Origin: Actinomycetales bacterium
GTDB lineage: Bacteria > Actinomycetota > Actinomycetes > S36-B12
Direction of reading: 5' to 3'
DNA: 64,000 nt
Assembly: GCA_016125355.1 (NCBI GenBank)
Contig: WGLX01000007.1
Span: 1 to 64,000, forward strand
A program made the translations under genes and the position numbers. Each line of letters starts with the position of its first letter. Position 1 is the first letter of the stretch. Positions 9,359 to 18,539 of the stretch are shown here, in pieces. Below the pieces are notes generated by a model. That model saw only the letters and a program-made list of their open reading frames with translations. It was not told the origin of the DNA and did not search any database.

Positions 9359-11010
9359 CCTCGCCGGCCCATCCCACGTCACGGTCCCGACAGGCTGCCG
9401 CCCGGGAGCAGGCGGACGCTGCCCCGGTCACCGTCCGCCACCTCCTGGCGACTCAGGAGCTCGCCGCGGCCGTCGAGGTGGTCGGCGGCGCGTCGGGACT
9501 CCACCGACCCGTACGCGACGCCGTCGTGGGAACGCTGGGTGAGTCCCTCCCCCCGGGAACCCGACTCGACGGGTCGGTCATCGCCCTCGACAGCAGGCGG
9601 GGTCGCGCTGACAGCTATCAGATCGATCTCGCCCTTCGTGTCGCCGTCGACTCGGGGGCGAGCGCCCTGATCCTGTGCGGCCCGCGGTCCTTGCTCGCTC
9701 TGGCCGCATTGCGGTTCGCTGACAAGATCGGGCTCCCTCTCGTCATCGACAGTGAGCACGACCCGCTCACGCTCGCCGATCATGTCCGGCGTGTGGTGCG
9801 GGATCCGCTCGTGGTGCGCAGTTCGCTGATCCTCGACGTGCTCGAGGCCCTGCAGCAGGCAACGGCCCGTGATGCGACCGACGAACTGCTCTCCCGGATC
9901 GGCCACCGGCTGAGCGCGCGTATCGCGCTGATCGGGTCGGACGGCACGGTGATCGCGGGTGACGATCAGGGGTCGCCCACCGAGCCGGGACGACTCCTGA
10001 CCGTGCCGTCCGTGCTCATGGACGGTGATGCGGCGTTCGTCACGCACCCGTTGAGCCTCGCGACCGGCGAGCGGCCGAGCTACTGGTTGTCCGCTCGGCT
10101 GGACTCACCGACCGCCAGCCGGCAGGTGGTCACGGCCGACGCCCTCGGGATGACGGCCTGGTTCCTGACCTCACGCCTCGTCGTCGATCGCCTGCAGCGA
10201 GAGCGGGACGCCCGCTTCCGACTGGGGGTCCTGAACTCGATCGTCTCGGGGCAGGAGCGTCCTGAGCCCGTCCTCCTCGAACAGCTGGCGGTCCTGGGAT
10301 GGCAGGTCGACGGGTGGTGCACCGGCATCTACCTGCAGGCCGCCGGTGATGTCGATCCGCTGCGGATCCTGACCCTCACCGATGAGCTCTCGCGGCTCCT
10401 CCGGGCGGCGGGCATCGACGGTCCGATGATCGAACGACCTGATGGATGGACCCTGTGGACCGTGGCGAAGGAGGAGCCGACGGCAGCGGTGAGTTCCCTG
10501 CTGGTGCGTTCGCTGAGGGATGCCATCGCGCGCTTCGTCTCTGGTGTCACGCGGATCCGCCTCCACGCCGGTATCGGTCGGCCGGAGTCGGGCCTGCCCG
10601 GTCTCCGGTCGAGCCTGGCGGAGTCGAAGGAGGCGGCGACGATCGCTCAGGCGGCGGGCGGGGGCCACGGAGTGCAGCACATCGACGAGATGGGAGTCCG
10701 GCGCATCCTCCTGGGCTGGTATGCGTCCGATTCCTTCGCCGAGTTCGCCCGGACGCTCCTCGGTCCGCTGCTCACGGTGGATTCCGACGGCGAGCTGCTC
10801 CTGACGTTGGAGAGCTACCTCGACCACGAGTCGTCTGCGACGCAGACGGCCGCTCAGTTGGCCGTGCATCGCAACACCGTCCTCAATCGCCTCGACCGAC
10901 TGCGTGCGCTGCTGACGGTGGATCTCGACGACCCGGACGAGCGCCTTGCCGTGCAGCTGGCGTGTCGCGTGATCAAGCTGAAGCGGGCGGAGTCGCACGC
11001 CGGGATCTGA
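9355..11010 (+). CDS. PucR family transcriptional regulator
   Basis: N-terminal PucR-type domain and C-terminal HTH ESSATQTAAQLAVHRNTVLNRLDRLRALL; GTG start overlaps the M19 stop. Confidence 0.88.
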   Translation: MTSPAHPTSRSRQAAAREQADAAPVTVRHLLATQELAAAVEVVGGASGLHRPVRDAVVGTLGESLPPGTRLDGSVIALDSRRGRADSYQIDLALRVAVDSGASALILCGPRSLLALAALRFADKIGLPLVIDSEHDPLTLADHVRRVVRDPLVVRSSLILDVLEALQQATARDATDELLSRIGHRLSARIALIGSDGTVIAGDDQGSPTEPGRLLTVPSVLMDGDAAFVTHPLSLATGERPSYWLSARLDSPTASRQVVTADALGMTAWFLTSRLVVDRLQRERDARFRLGVLNSIVSGQERPEPVLLEQLAVLGWQVDGWCTGIYLQAAGDVDPLRILTLTDELSRLLRAAGIDGPMIERPDGWTLWTVAKEEPTAAVSSLLVRSLRDAIARFVSGVTRIRLHAGIGRPESGLPGLRSSLAESKEAATIAQAAGGGHGVQHIDEMGVRRILLGWYASDSFAEFARTLLGPLLTVDSDGELLLTLESYLDHESSATQTAAQLAVHRNTVLNRLDRLRALLTVDLDDPDERLAVQLACRVIKLKRAESHAGI

Positions 11011-11030
11011 ACGCGGACTCTGAACCGGGC

Positions 11031-11810
11031 TCAGGGACGAGGGTCCAGGTCGATCATCGGGGTGACGATGGGAACGAAGGCATCGAGTTCGTCCTGGTCC
11101 GGCCGGCCGTACCCGACGGCGCGACTGGTTCCCCAGCCATGCCGTGCGCGAAGGTCCGCCAGGAGTTCGGCATAGCGCATCGGCGCGACGATCGCGTCGA
11201 TCACGGGGACACCGATCTCCTGCTGGACTGTGCGATAGAAGCCGAACTCGATCGTGCAACCGAGGACGATGACGTCGGCTCCGTCCTCGTCGACGGCCCG
11301 ACGTGCCTCGTCGAGGATGCGGTCCTCGGTGCACTGCGGGTCCTGCTGGAACTCGTTCACCGTCATCCGCAGGACACGGAACGAGGCGAGCTTGTCCTGG
11401 AAGCCGTACTTCACGACGTTCTCGTGCATCTCGGGGATCCACTTGTCCCGGCCGACGAGGATGCTCACACGCTCGCCCAGCGTCGTGGCGATGTGCAGGC
11501 ACGCCTCGGCGGGTGCTGTGACCGCCATCGAGCCGGAGATCTCGCGAGCGCCGCGAAGGGCCGGATCGTAGAAGCAGCCGATCACTGCGGCGTCGTACTG
11601 CTGCTGCTCTCCCCAGCGGATCACCCCCATGGTCGCTCCCGCGGTGACCATCTCGTAGGCGTTGAACTCGAGGTGGTTCACGGGAAGGTCCGGCAATGAG
11701 CACACGTCGACGCGGGTGTCCGGAAGGCACTCGGGGCGCAGCGCCTCCCCGATCGCGGCGTTGTAGGCGTCCGAGCCGACTGGATTGATCCACAGGATGC
11801 GCCGGGACAT
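11031..11810 (-). CDS. Aspartate/glutamate/hydantoin racemase family protein
   Basis: Paired cysteine motifs AVIGCFYDPAL and VIVLGCTIEFGFY; N-term ILWINPVGSDAYNAAI. Confidence 0.88.
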   Translation of the reverse strand: MSRRILWINPVGSDAYNAAIGEALRPECLPDTRVDVCSLPDLPVNHLEFNAYEMVTAGATMGVIRWGEQQQYDAAVIGCFYDPALRGAREISGSMAVTAPAEACLHIATTLGERVSILVGRDKWIPEMHENVVKYGFQDKLASFRVLRMTVNEFQQDPQCTEDRILDEARRAVDEDGADVIVLGCTIEFGFYRTVQQEIGVPVIDAIVAPMRYAELLADLRARHGWGTSRAVGYGRPDQDELDAFVPIVTPMIDLDPRP

Positions 11811-12027
11811 GAGTTCCTCCTACTGCGACGGTGGGGGTGACCTGCTGACCTCAGCCCGCGAGCCGATCACCGCGATCGTGGCACTCACGCGGGTCTGGGA
11901 GCATTGGCGATCTGCACATGCCAGCGACCGAGATTGTGCGTCCAGCCTATTCGGGCCGATGATGGCCGTTTCTATGCTCGGCACGCACGGCGGGCGCCCG
12001 GCCAGCCGACGCTGGAAGGAAGTACGC

Positions 12028-13119
12028 ATGAATCGAGTGAAGCCGACCCGGCTACCGCTGCTGGCGGCAACCGGCGTTGCCCTGACCCTGCTCCTGGCTG
12101 CCTGTGGTGGCAGTTCCAGCGAGTCGCCGGACTCCGCGGAGCCGAGTGCTGCTGCGACGTCAGCAGCGGCAGCCGAACCGTCCGAGGCTCCCAGCGCCGC
12201 GGCGCCCTCCGTCGAAGGCAAGGTGGCCTTCCTCAACGCCAGCTCGGCCAACACGTGGCTCCAGGCGTCCAAGGCCGCCATGGAGGAGGTCGGTGCGGGG
12301 ACGGGTATCGAGCTCGTCGAGTTCGATGCGCAGTTCACGCCCGGCACCCAGGCCAAGCAGATCCAGGACATCATCGCGGCCGGGGACTACAAGGGGATCG
12401 TCATCTCGGCCATCGACGGCGCGGCCATCATCCCTGACCTGCAGGCAGCGATCGACGCCGGACTGCAGGTCGTGGTCCTGAACCAGATCGTCGGCGAGAA
12501 GCTCGACACGGCCGACCCGCAGTTCGAAGGCCCGGCAGCATCGGTCCTCGTCCCTCCGCTGCAGTCCGGCAAGCTCTTCGGCGAGCTGACCGTCCAGGCG
12601 TGCGAGGGGATCGATCCCTGCAATGTCGTCTACTTCTACGGGATCAAGGGGACACCGATCGACACGGCCCTGAAGCAGGGGTTCGACGAGACGATCGCCG
12701 ACCAGCCGAACATCGCCGTGGTCGCTGAGGCCGAGGGCCAGTATCTCGGCCCGGACGTCGCCCTCGCAGCGATGCAGGACGTCATCCAGAAGCAGCCCGA
12801 CATCAGCGTCGTCGTGGGCTCGGATCAGGCCATGCAGGGCGCCGAGCTGGCCCTGACGGACGCAGGCATGCTGGACAAGGTGAAGATCATCGGACTGGGT
12901 GGCTCCGAGGCCGCCCTGGCCGCTCTCTCCGACGGCCGCTGGTTCGGAGACGTCTACGGGGCACCGTTCACCGAGGGCCAGTTGGCCATGCAGGCGATGG
13001 TTGCCGCCCTTGCCGACGGGACAGTGACCGGTGGCATCGACCCCTTGCAGGACTTCCCGAACGGGGGCCTGATCACCGCCGACAACGTCGGCGACTACAC
13101 CGCGCAGTGGGCGGGCTGA
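12028..13119 (+). CDS. Sugar-type ABC transporter substrate-binding lipoprotein (periplasmic binding protein 4-like)
   Basis: Signal peptide with lipobox LLAAC; ...TQAKQIQDIIAAGDYKGIVISAIDGAAIIPDLQAAIDAG... Confidence 0.9.
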   Translation: MNRVKPTRLPLLAATGVALTLLLAACGGSSSESPDSAEPSAAATSAAAAEPSEAPSAAAPSVEGKVAFLNASSANTWLQASKAAMEEVGAGTGIELVEFDAQFTPGTQAKQIQDIIAAGDYKGIVISAIDGAAIIPDLQAAIDAGLQVVVLNQIVGEKLDTADPQFEGPAASVLVPPLQSGKLFGELTVQACEGIDPCNVVYFYGIKGTPIDTALKQGFDETIADQPNIAVVAEAEGQYLGPDVALAAMQDVIQKQPDISVVVGSDQAMQGAELALTDAGMLDKVKIIGLGGSEAALAALSDGRWFGDVYGAPFTEGQLAMQAMVAALADGTVTGGIDPLQDFPNGGLITADNVGDYTAQWAG

Positions 13120-13132
13120 GGTCTTCCCGCAC

Positions 13133-14647
13133 ATGTCCGGACCGCATCTGTCCTGCCGGGGGTTGTCCAAACGGTACGGCGCCACCCAGGCGCTGGCTGA
13201 GGTCGACCTCGACGTGGAGCGAGGATCCATCCACGCCCTCGTCGGCGAGAACGGTGCGGGGAAATCCACCCTGGGGAAGATCATCGCGGGGGTGGTCCAG
13301 CCGGACTCCGGCTCGATGGAACTGTCGGGGCGGCCCGTGCACTTCGGGTCGCCCCGACAGGCCCTCGAGGCCGGGGTCACCATCATCGCCCAGGAACTGT
13401 CGCTCGTCCCCGAGCGCTCGGTCCTGGAGAACGTGTTCCTCGGCATCGAGAGCAGCCGCGGACCGTGGGTGCTCCGTCAGGCCCTCAGACGACGATTCAC
13501 GGAGCTGACGGACAGCGTCGGCATCTACGTCGATCCCACGGCGATCGTCGGCCGATTGGGCGTGAGCGACCAGCAGAAGGTGGAGATTCTCCGTGCGCTG
13601 GCCCGGAAGGCCGAGCTCATCGTCATGGACGAGCCGACCGCCCGGCTCTCCAAGAGTGAGACGCACGCACTTGCCGCCACCATGACCGCACTGGCCGGAC
13701 GCGGAACCACCTTCGTCTTCGTCTCCCACTTCCTGGACGAGGTCCGAGGTCTTGCGGACACCATCACGATCATGCGCGACTCGCGGGTCGTTCGCACCGC
13801 CCCTTCTGCGGATGAGACCCATGACAGCCTCATCGTGGCCATGACCGGCCGGCCACTCGACATGACCTTCCCGTTCAAGATTCCCCCCGCGCCGGATGCG
13901 CCGGTGGTGCTGGACGTCTCCGGGCTCACGAGCGCTGGGCGCTTCGCCGATGTGTCCTTCAGTGTTCGCAAGGGCGAGATCGTCGCCCTTGCTGGCTTGG
14001 TCGGAGCCGGAAGGTCGGACGTCGCGCACGCGATCTACGGGGCATCATCGGTCGACAGCGGCACCATGCGGATCAACGATGCCGAGTATCGCCCGTCGTC
14101 GCCCCGCTCCGGGCTGCGGGCTGGCGTCGCGCTCATCCCCGAGTCGCGCAAGGACCAGGGACTGATCCTCGATCGGCCGGTCAGCGACAACGTCACGTTG
14201 CCGTACCTGCGCGACGTCGAGCGCTTCGGACTGATCTCCGTGCGGGCCGAAGATGAGGTCGCCGAGGATCGGAGTGCACGGGCCGGGGTGAAGACCTCGT
14301 CGGTCGAGGCGAATGTACGGACGCTCTCCGGCGGCAATCAGCAGAAGGTGCTCTTCGCCCGGACCCTCATGCGCCAGCCCGTGCTCCTGGTCGCGGATGA
14401 ACCGACGCGCGGCGTCGATGTCGGAGCCAAGCGCGCCATCTACGACCTCATCGTCGATCTGGCAGCTCAGGGAATGGCGGTGCTGGTGGTGTCCTCCGAA
14501 CTGGAGGAGGTCCTTGGCCTCGCCCATCGCGTTGTGGTCATGCACGAGGGTCGCGTGGTGGCGAGCCTCGACGGGTTCGTGGCGACTGAGGAGTCGATCA
14601 TGCAAGCTGCCTTCGGGCTGAGCGGGAATGGGGAGTCATCAGCGTGA
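13133..14647 (+). CDS. Sugar-type ABC transporter ATP-binding protein (RbsA-like, two ABC domains)
   Basis: GENGAGKST in domain 1; GLVGAGRSD, LSGGNQQKVLFARTL and VADEPTRGVDVGAK in domain 2. Confidence 0.95.
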   Translation: MSGPHLSCRGLSKRYGATQALAEVDLDVERGSIHALVGENGAGKSTLGKIIAGVVQPDSGSMELSGRPVHFGSPRQALEAGVTIIAQELSLVPERSVLENVFLGIESSRGPWVLRQALRRRFTELTDSVGIYVDPTAIVGRLGVSDQQKVEILRALARKAELIVMDEPTARLSKSETHALAATMTALAGRGTTFVFVSHFLDEVRGLADTITIMRDSRVVRTAPSADETHDSLIVAMTGRPLDMTFPFKIPPAPDAPVVLDVSGLTSAGRFADVSFSVRKGEIVALAGLVGAGRSDVAHAIYGASSVDSGTMRINDAEYRPSSPRSGLRAGVALIPESRKDQGLILDRPVSDNVTLPYLRDVERFGLISVRAEDEVAEDRSARAGVKTSSVEANVRTLSGGNQQKVLFARTLMRQPVLLVADEPTRGVDVGAKRAIYDLIVDLAAQGMAVLVVSSELEEVLGLAHRVVVMHEGRVVASLDGFVATEESIMQAAFGLSGNGESSA

Positions 14648-15582
14648 ACAAGGTCGGCGCCTACGCGCGCAACTACGGCATCGTGTGGGCCGCACTCCTG
14701 CTGTTCCTGCTGCTCGCCATCACCACGCCCGCATTCCTGACCGTCGACAACCTGCGCAACATCATGGACCAGCAGGCGGTAACGCTCATCGTGGCCGTCT
14801 TCGCGACCATCGTGCTGATCTCCGGCGGGTTCGACGTCTCGCTCTCCGCCGTCTACATCCTCGCGCCGCTCGTGGCCCTGCGCATGATGGAATCGAACCA
14901 ATCCGGTTGGATCCTCATGCTGGTCGGAACGGCCGTTGGCGTGCTGTGTGGCCTGCTCAACGGCTTCGTCGTCGCGAAGGGACGGATCAACGCGTTCATC
15001 GCCACACTTGCGACCTCCCTCATCATCTTCGGGTTGGCCTATCTGGTGAGCGGCGGCTCCATCCTCCGGATCACGAACGTCGACATGCGGGCGATCGCGA
15101 CGACGAAGATCCTCGGCATCACCAGCGCCACCTGGATTGCCGTTGTCTGCGTGGTAGTCGCGATGATCCTGCTCGAGCGGACCAGATTCGGCAGGTACGT
15201 CTTCGCAGTCGGCGGCAACCGTGAGTCGGCTCGCTTGGCGGGCGTGCCTGTCGACCGGGTGGTGATTTGGGCGTTCACCCTCGCCGGGCTCTCCGCTGGA
15301 CTCGCCGGCTCACTGAACGCGGCGCGCACACTGACGGCTCAGGCGAGCGACGACTTCGGGCTCGTGTTCACGGTCATTGCCGCCGTGGTCGTCGGCGGCA
15401 CGTCCATCGCAGGCGGGTCCGGTGCGATCTGGCGGACTGTCGTCGGCGTGTTCTTCATCGCACTGTTGGGCAACGGATTCAACTTGAACGGCATCGACCC
15501 CATCGTCCAGAGAATCGTCCAGGGCTTGGTCATCCTGGCCGCAGTAGGGGCCGACGCCTGGTCGCGCTCTCAACGTGAGTAG
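14644..15582 (+). CDS. Sugar-type ABC transporter permease (RbsC-like)
   Basis: Polytopic; ISGGFDVSLSAVYILA and GGNRESARLAGVPVDRV motifs. Confidence 0.93.
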   Translation: MNKVGAYARNYGIVWAALLLFLLLAITTPAFLTVDNLRNIMDQQAVTLIVAVFATIVLISGGFDVSLSAVYILAPLVALRMMESNQSGWILMLVGTAVGVLCGLLNGFVVAKGRINAFIATLATSLIIFGLAYLVSGGSILRITNVDMRAIATTKILGITSATWIAVVCVVVAMILLERTRFGRYVFAVGGNRESARLAGVPVDRVVIWAFTLAGLSAGLAGSLNAARTLTAQASDDFGLVFTVIAAVVVGGTSIAGGSGAIWRTVVGVFFIALLGNGFNLNGIDPIVQRIVQGLVILAAVGADAWSRSQRE

Positions 15583-16501
15583 GGCACTGCCGGGACCTGT
15601 GGCGCGTGTCCGGCACATCACTGCGCAGGAAGTCCGGTCCTGGCTGACCACCAGGATGGTCACGGACAGTCAGCGATCGGTCTTCGAGGCGTACGCCCGC
15701 GGCGAGGCAGCCCTCGCGCCGCGAGCGCTGCTCGACTTCAGGCAGGGGACGGCCTTCTCCTACCTTGCGCGAGCCTCGGCGGAGGGGCCGGCTGTGGCGA
15801 AGCTCGGATCCGTGACACCGGGCAACACCCAGAGGGGGCTGCCGAACGTGCAGGCGCTGATCCTGGTCCTCCATCCGGAGACCGGTCAGCTCGTGGCCAC
15901 CATCGACGGGGAGTCCGTCACGCTCATGCGGACGGCGGCTGCGACTCTCGTCGCGGTGGAGGCGCTTCGGCCCGCGGAGGGGGCGAGCACGCCGCCGCGC
16001 GTCGCGATCGTCGGAACTGGCCTACAGGCCGCGGCGCACCAGACGGCACTGCTGGATCACTGGCCCCTGGCAGAGGTGACCGCCGTGGGTCGCGGTGGCT
16101 CCGTCGCCCGTGCTGTCTCGAATGCCGACGTGGTCATCCTGTGCACGACCTCGCGGGACCCCGTCATCACGGCCGACTGGCTGGCTCCGGGTACGACAGT
16201 CGTGACCATCGGCTCGTTCGCCCCCGACCGATCCGAGTTCGGCTCCGACGTCATCCGCCGAGCAGGGCGTGTGTTCGCCGACGACGCCGACACCGCCTCC
16301 CGCCAGAGCGGTCCCGTGGCGGCGGCGCTGCGCGAGGGAGCGCTGCAGCCCGACCGCGTCATCTCTCTGGGTGACGTGCTGATCGGCCGCGAGGAGCGAC
16401 CGACCACCGACGACGCGTTGATCGTCTATACGAGCGTCGGACTCGGCATCCAGGACGCCGCGATCGCACAGCTCCTCCTCGAGGAGGTTGACCGTGGCTG
16501 A
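15575..16501 (+). CDS. Ornithine cyclodeaminase/mu-crystallin family protein
   Basis: NVQALILVLHPETGQLVATIDGESVTLMRTAAATLVAVEAL, VAIVGTGLQAAAH. Confidence 0.9.
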   Translation: MSRALPGPVARVRHITAQEVRSWLTTRMVTDSQRSVFEAYARGEAALAPRALLDFRQGTAFSYLARASAEGPAVAKLGSVTPGNTQRGLPNVQALILVLHPETGQLVATIDGESVTLMRTAAATLVAVEALRPAEGASTPPRVAIVGTGLQAAAHQTALLDHWPLAEVTAVGRGGSVARAVSNADVVILCTTSRDPVITADWLAPGTTVVTIGSFAPDRSEFGSDVIRRAGRVFADDADTASRQSGPVAAALREGALQPDRVISLGDVLIGREERPTTDDALIVYTSVGLGIQDAAIAQLLLEEVDRG

Positions 16502-17753
16502 CTCGGGTCTCGTCGTCGTGATCGGTTCGGGGCCGGTGGGCCTGTCGGTCGCGTACGAGCTTGCCCGGGGCGGCGCCGACGTGGCGATCGTGGACCGCGC
16601 CGCCGTGGGCTCGGGGGCGGCGCGCAGGAACGCGGGTTGGGTGACGCCGATCCTCTCGGCCCCTGTCCCCGCGCCCGGAGTGATCGCCACATCCCTGAAG
16701 TGGATGCTGGACGCCGAGTCCCCGCTCAGAGTGGCTCCCGACCTGAGCCTGGGCCACGTGGCCTTCATGCTCAGGATGCTGGCTGCTTCGACGCCGACGC
16801 GGTTCGCGCGGGGGCTCGCCGCCGTGGGCGAACTCGGCCGGGGAACCCTCGAGCTGTTCCGCGAGTACCGGGCCGCGGGCGTCGAGTTCGAGATGCACGA
16901 CGACGGCGTCCTGCTCGTGTTCCGTTCCGCGGATGAGCGGGACCATCACGCCCATGACCTCGCCGAGTCGGCGAGGTTCGGGTCAGCAGACCTCGTCCCG
17001 CTCAGTGGTGCGGACCTGCGCGATCTGGAGCCGACGCTGTCGGACCATGCAGACGCCGGGCTGCTCAGCCCTGATCAGGCGTACCTGTCCCCGAGCACGT
17101 TCGTCGACGGCCTGGCGGCGCGCCTGAAGGCCATGGGCGTGCCGCTGCTCACCGAGCAGGTCCCAGTGGCGGTGCGACGGCGCCGTGATCACGTCGAGGT
17201 CCTCGCCGGGCGCCGCATCCTCGGGGCCCACCGCGTCGTCATCGCCGCCGGTGTGGGCAGCGCCTCCCTCACCGCCTCCCTGGGGTGCCGCATCCCGCTC
17301 CGGTTCGGCAAGGGCTACGGGTTCGACCTGCCGCTGCCACCCGTGCGGCCCAGGCGTGCGATCTACCTTGCTGCAGAGAGGGTGGCGGTCACACCCCTCG
17401 ACTCGGGCCTACGGCTCGCGGGAACGATGGAGTTCGGTGGGGATCCGGAGGCGCTCGACCTCCGGCGGGCCGCTGCCATCGTCGCGTCGAGCCGACCCTA
17501 CTTCCGCGGTGACCTCGGCCCGGCGCCTCGGCCGTGGTCGGGCCTTCGGCCGATGCTGCCGGACGGCCTGCCGGCGATCGGAGAGCTACCCGGCTGCCCG
17601 GCCGCCATCCTGGCGACCGGGCACGCCATGCTCGGGGTCACCCTCGCACCGCGAACCGGCCGACTCGTTCGGGAACTGGTCCTGACCGGACGGACCCCCG
17701 ACGTCCTGACGCCGTTCGACCCCGGTCGATTCCGGATCCCGCGCCCGCGGTGA
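16494..17753 (+). CDS. FAD-dependent oxidoreductase (DadA/DAO-like)
   Basis: VVVIGSGPVGLSVAYELARGGADVAIVD; C-term GHAMLGVTLAPRTGRLV. Confidence 0.9.
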   Translation: MADSGLVVVIGSGPVGLSVAYELARGGADVAIVDRAAVGSGAARRNAGWVTPILSAPVPAPGVIATSLKWMLDAESPLRVAPDLSLGHVAFMLRMLAASTPTRFARGLAAVGELGRGTLELFREYRAAGVEFEMHDDGVLLVFRSADERDHHAHDLAESARFGSADLVPLSGADLRDLEPTLSDHADAGLLSPDQAYLSPSTFVDGLAARLKAMGVPLLTEQVPVAVRRRRDHVEVLAGRRILGAHRVVIAAGVGSASLTASLGCRIPLRFGKGYGFDLPLPPVRPRRAIYLAAERVAVTPLDSGLRLAGTMEFGGDPEALDLRRAAAIVASSRPYFRGDLGPAPRPWSGLRPMLPDGLPAIGELPGCPAAILATGHAMLGVTLAPRTGRLVRELVLTGRTPDVLTPFDPGRFRIPRPR

Positions 17754-17780
17754 CGTGCTCCCTCGGGCCCTTCCGCAGCA

Positions 17781-18488
17781 TCAACGGCGTGAGCGGTAGG
17801 CCCCCGGTGTGAGGCCCAGGAGTCGTCGAAACTGGCGAGTGAACGAGCTCTGGTCGTAGAAGCCGCACGCTGCGGCGATATCGCCGATGGTGTCGTCCGT
17901 CGTGGTGATGAGGTGCACGGCGTGCTCGATCCGCTGTCGCTGGACGAGACTCCTCGGCGAGATGCCCAGCGTCCGGCGGCACTGTCGCTCGAGCTGCACG
18001 TGGCTGAGCCCGGCGATGGCAGCGAGCTCGGGTACCCGCCACGGTCGGCGGACATCTGCGCGGACGGCCGCGATGGCGGCGGCCAGCCCTGCATGGGCGC
18101 TCTGCAGCTGGGCCCGCAGGTCGATGGAGACGGCGGCCAGACCCAGCAGTCGTTCATGATCCCGGACGACGGACTTGGACGTCACATACCAGCCGAGAGT
18201 GCCATCTGCTCGCACGATCAGCTCCAGGTGGGCACGCAGCGGCCGTCCCGTCGATAGCACTGATTCGTCCTGAGCTGCGTAGGAGGCAGCCAAGTCTGCG
18301 GGGAACAGTTCGTCCACCGTCGCGCCGATGATCCGGGGGAGGTCTCCACCGACGCGAGAGCAGAAGCCCTCATTCACATACGCATACCGGCCATCCAGGC
18401 CCTTGAGCGATCCCATCACCTGCGGCAGCCCACCGACCAGGTCAACGAACATGCGGGCCGCCTCGCTTTGTACTAATTCGACTTGCAC
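17781..18488 (-). CDS. AraC family regulator with N-terminal PAS domain
   Basis: PAS-like LKGLDGRYAYVNEGFCSRVGGDLPRIIGATVDELFP; AraC HTH ...IGDIAAACGFYDQSSFTRQFRRLLGLTPGAYRSRR. GTG start proposed. Confidence 0.88.
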   Translation of the reverse strand: MQVELVQSEAARMFVDLVGGLPQVMGSLKGLDGRYAYVNEGFCSRVGGDLPRIIGATVDELFPADLAASYAAQDESVLSTGRPLRAHLELIVRADGTLGWYVTSKSVVRDHERLLGLAAVSIDLRAQLQSAHAGLAAAIAAVRADVRRPWRVPELAAIAGLSHVQLERQCRRTLGISPRSLVQRQRIEHAVHLITTTDDTIGDIAAACGFYDQSSFTRQFRRLLGLTPGAYRSRR

Positions 18489-18539
18489 GGCATCAGCATC
18501 GCACAAGACGGAGTCGCTGAGGGAAGGTTGACTGCCGTC

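Noticed and set aside
13133-14647. Degenerate Walker A in the second ABC domain (GLVGAGRSD) as a novelty
   Set aside because: This variant is normal for RbsA/MglA-type two-domain ATPases.
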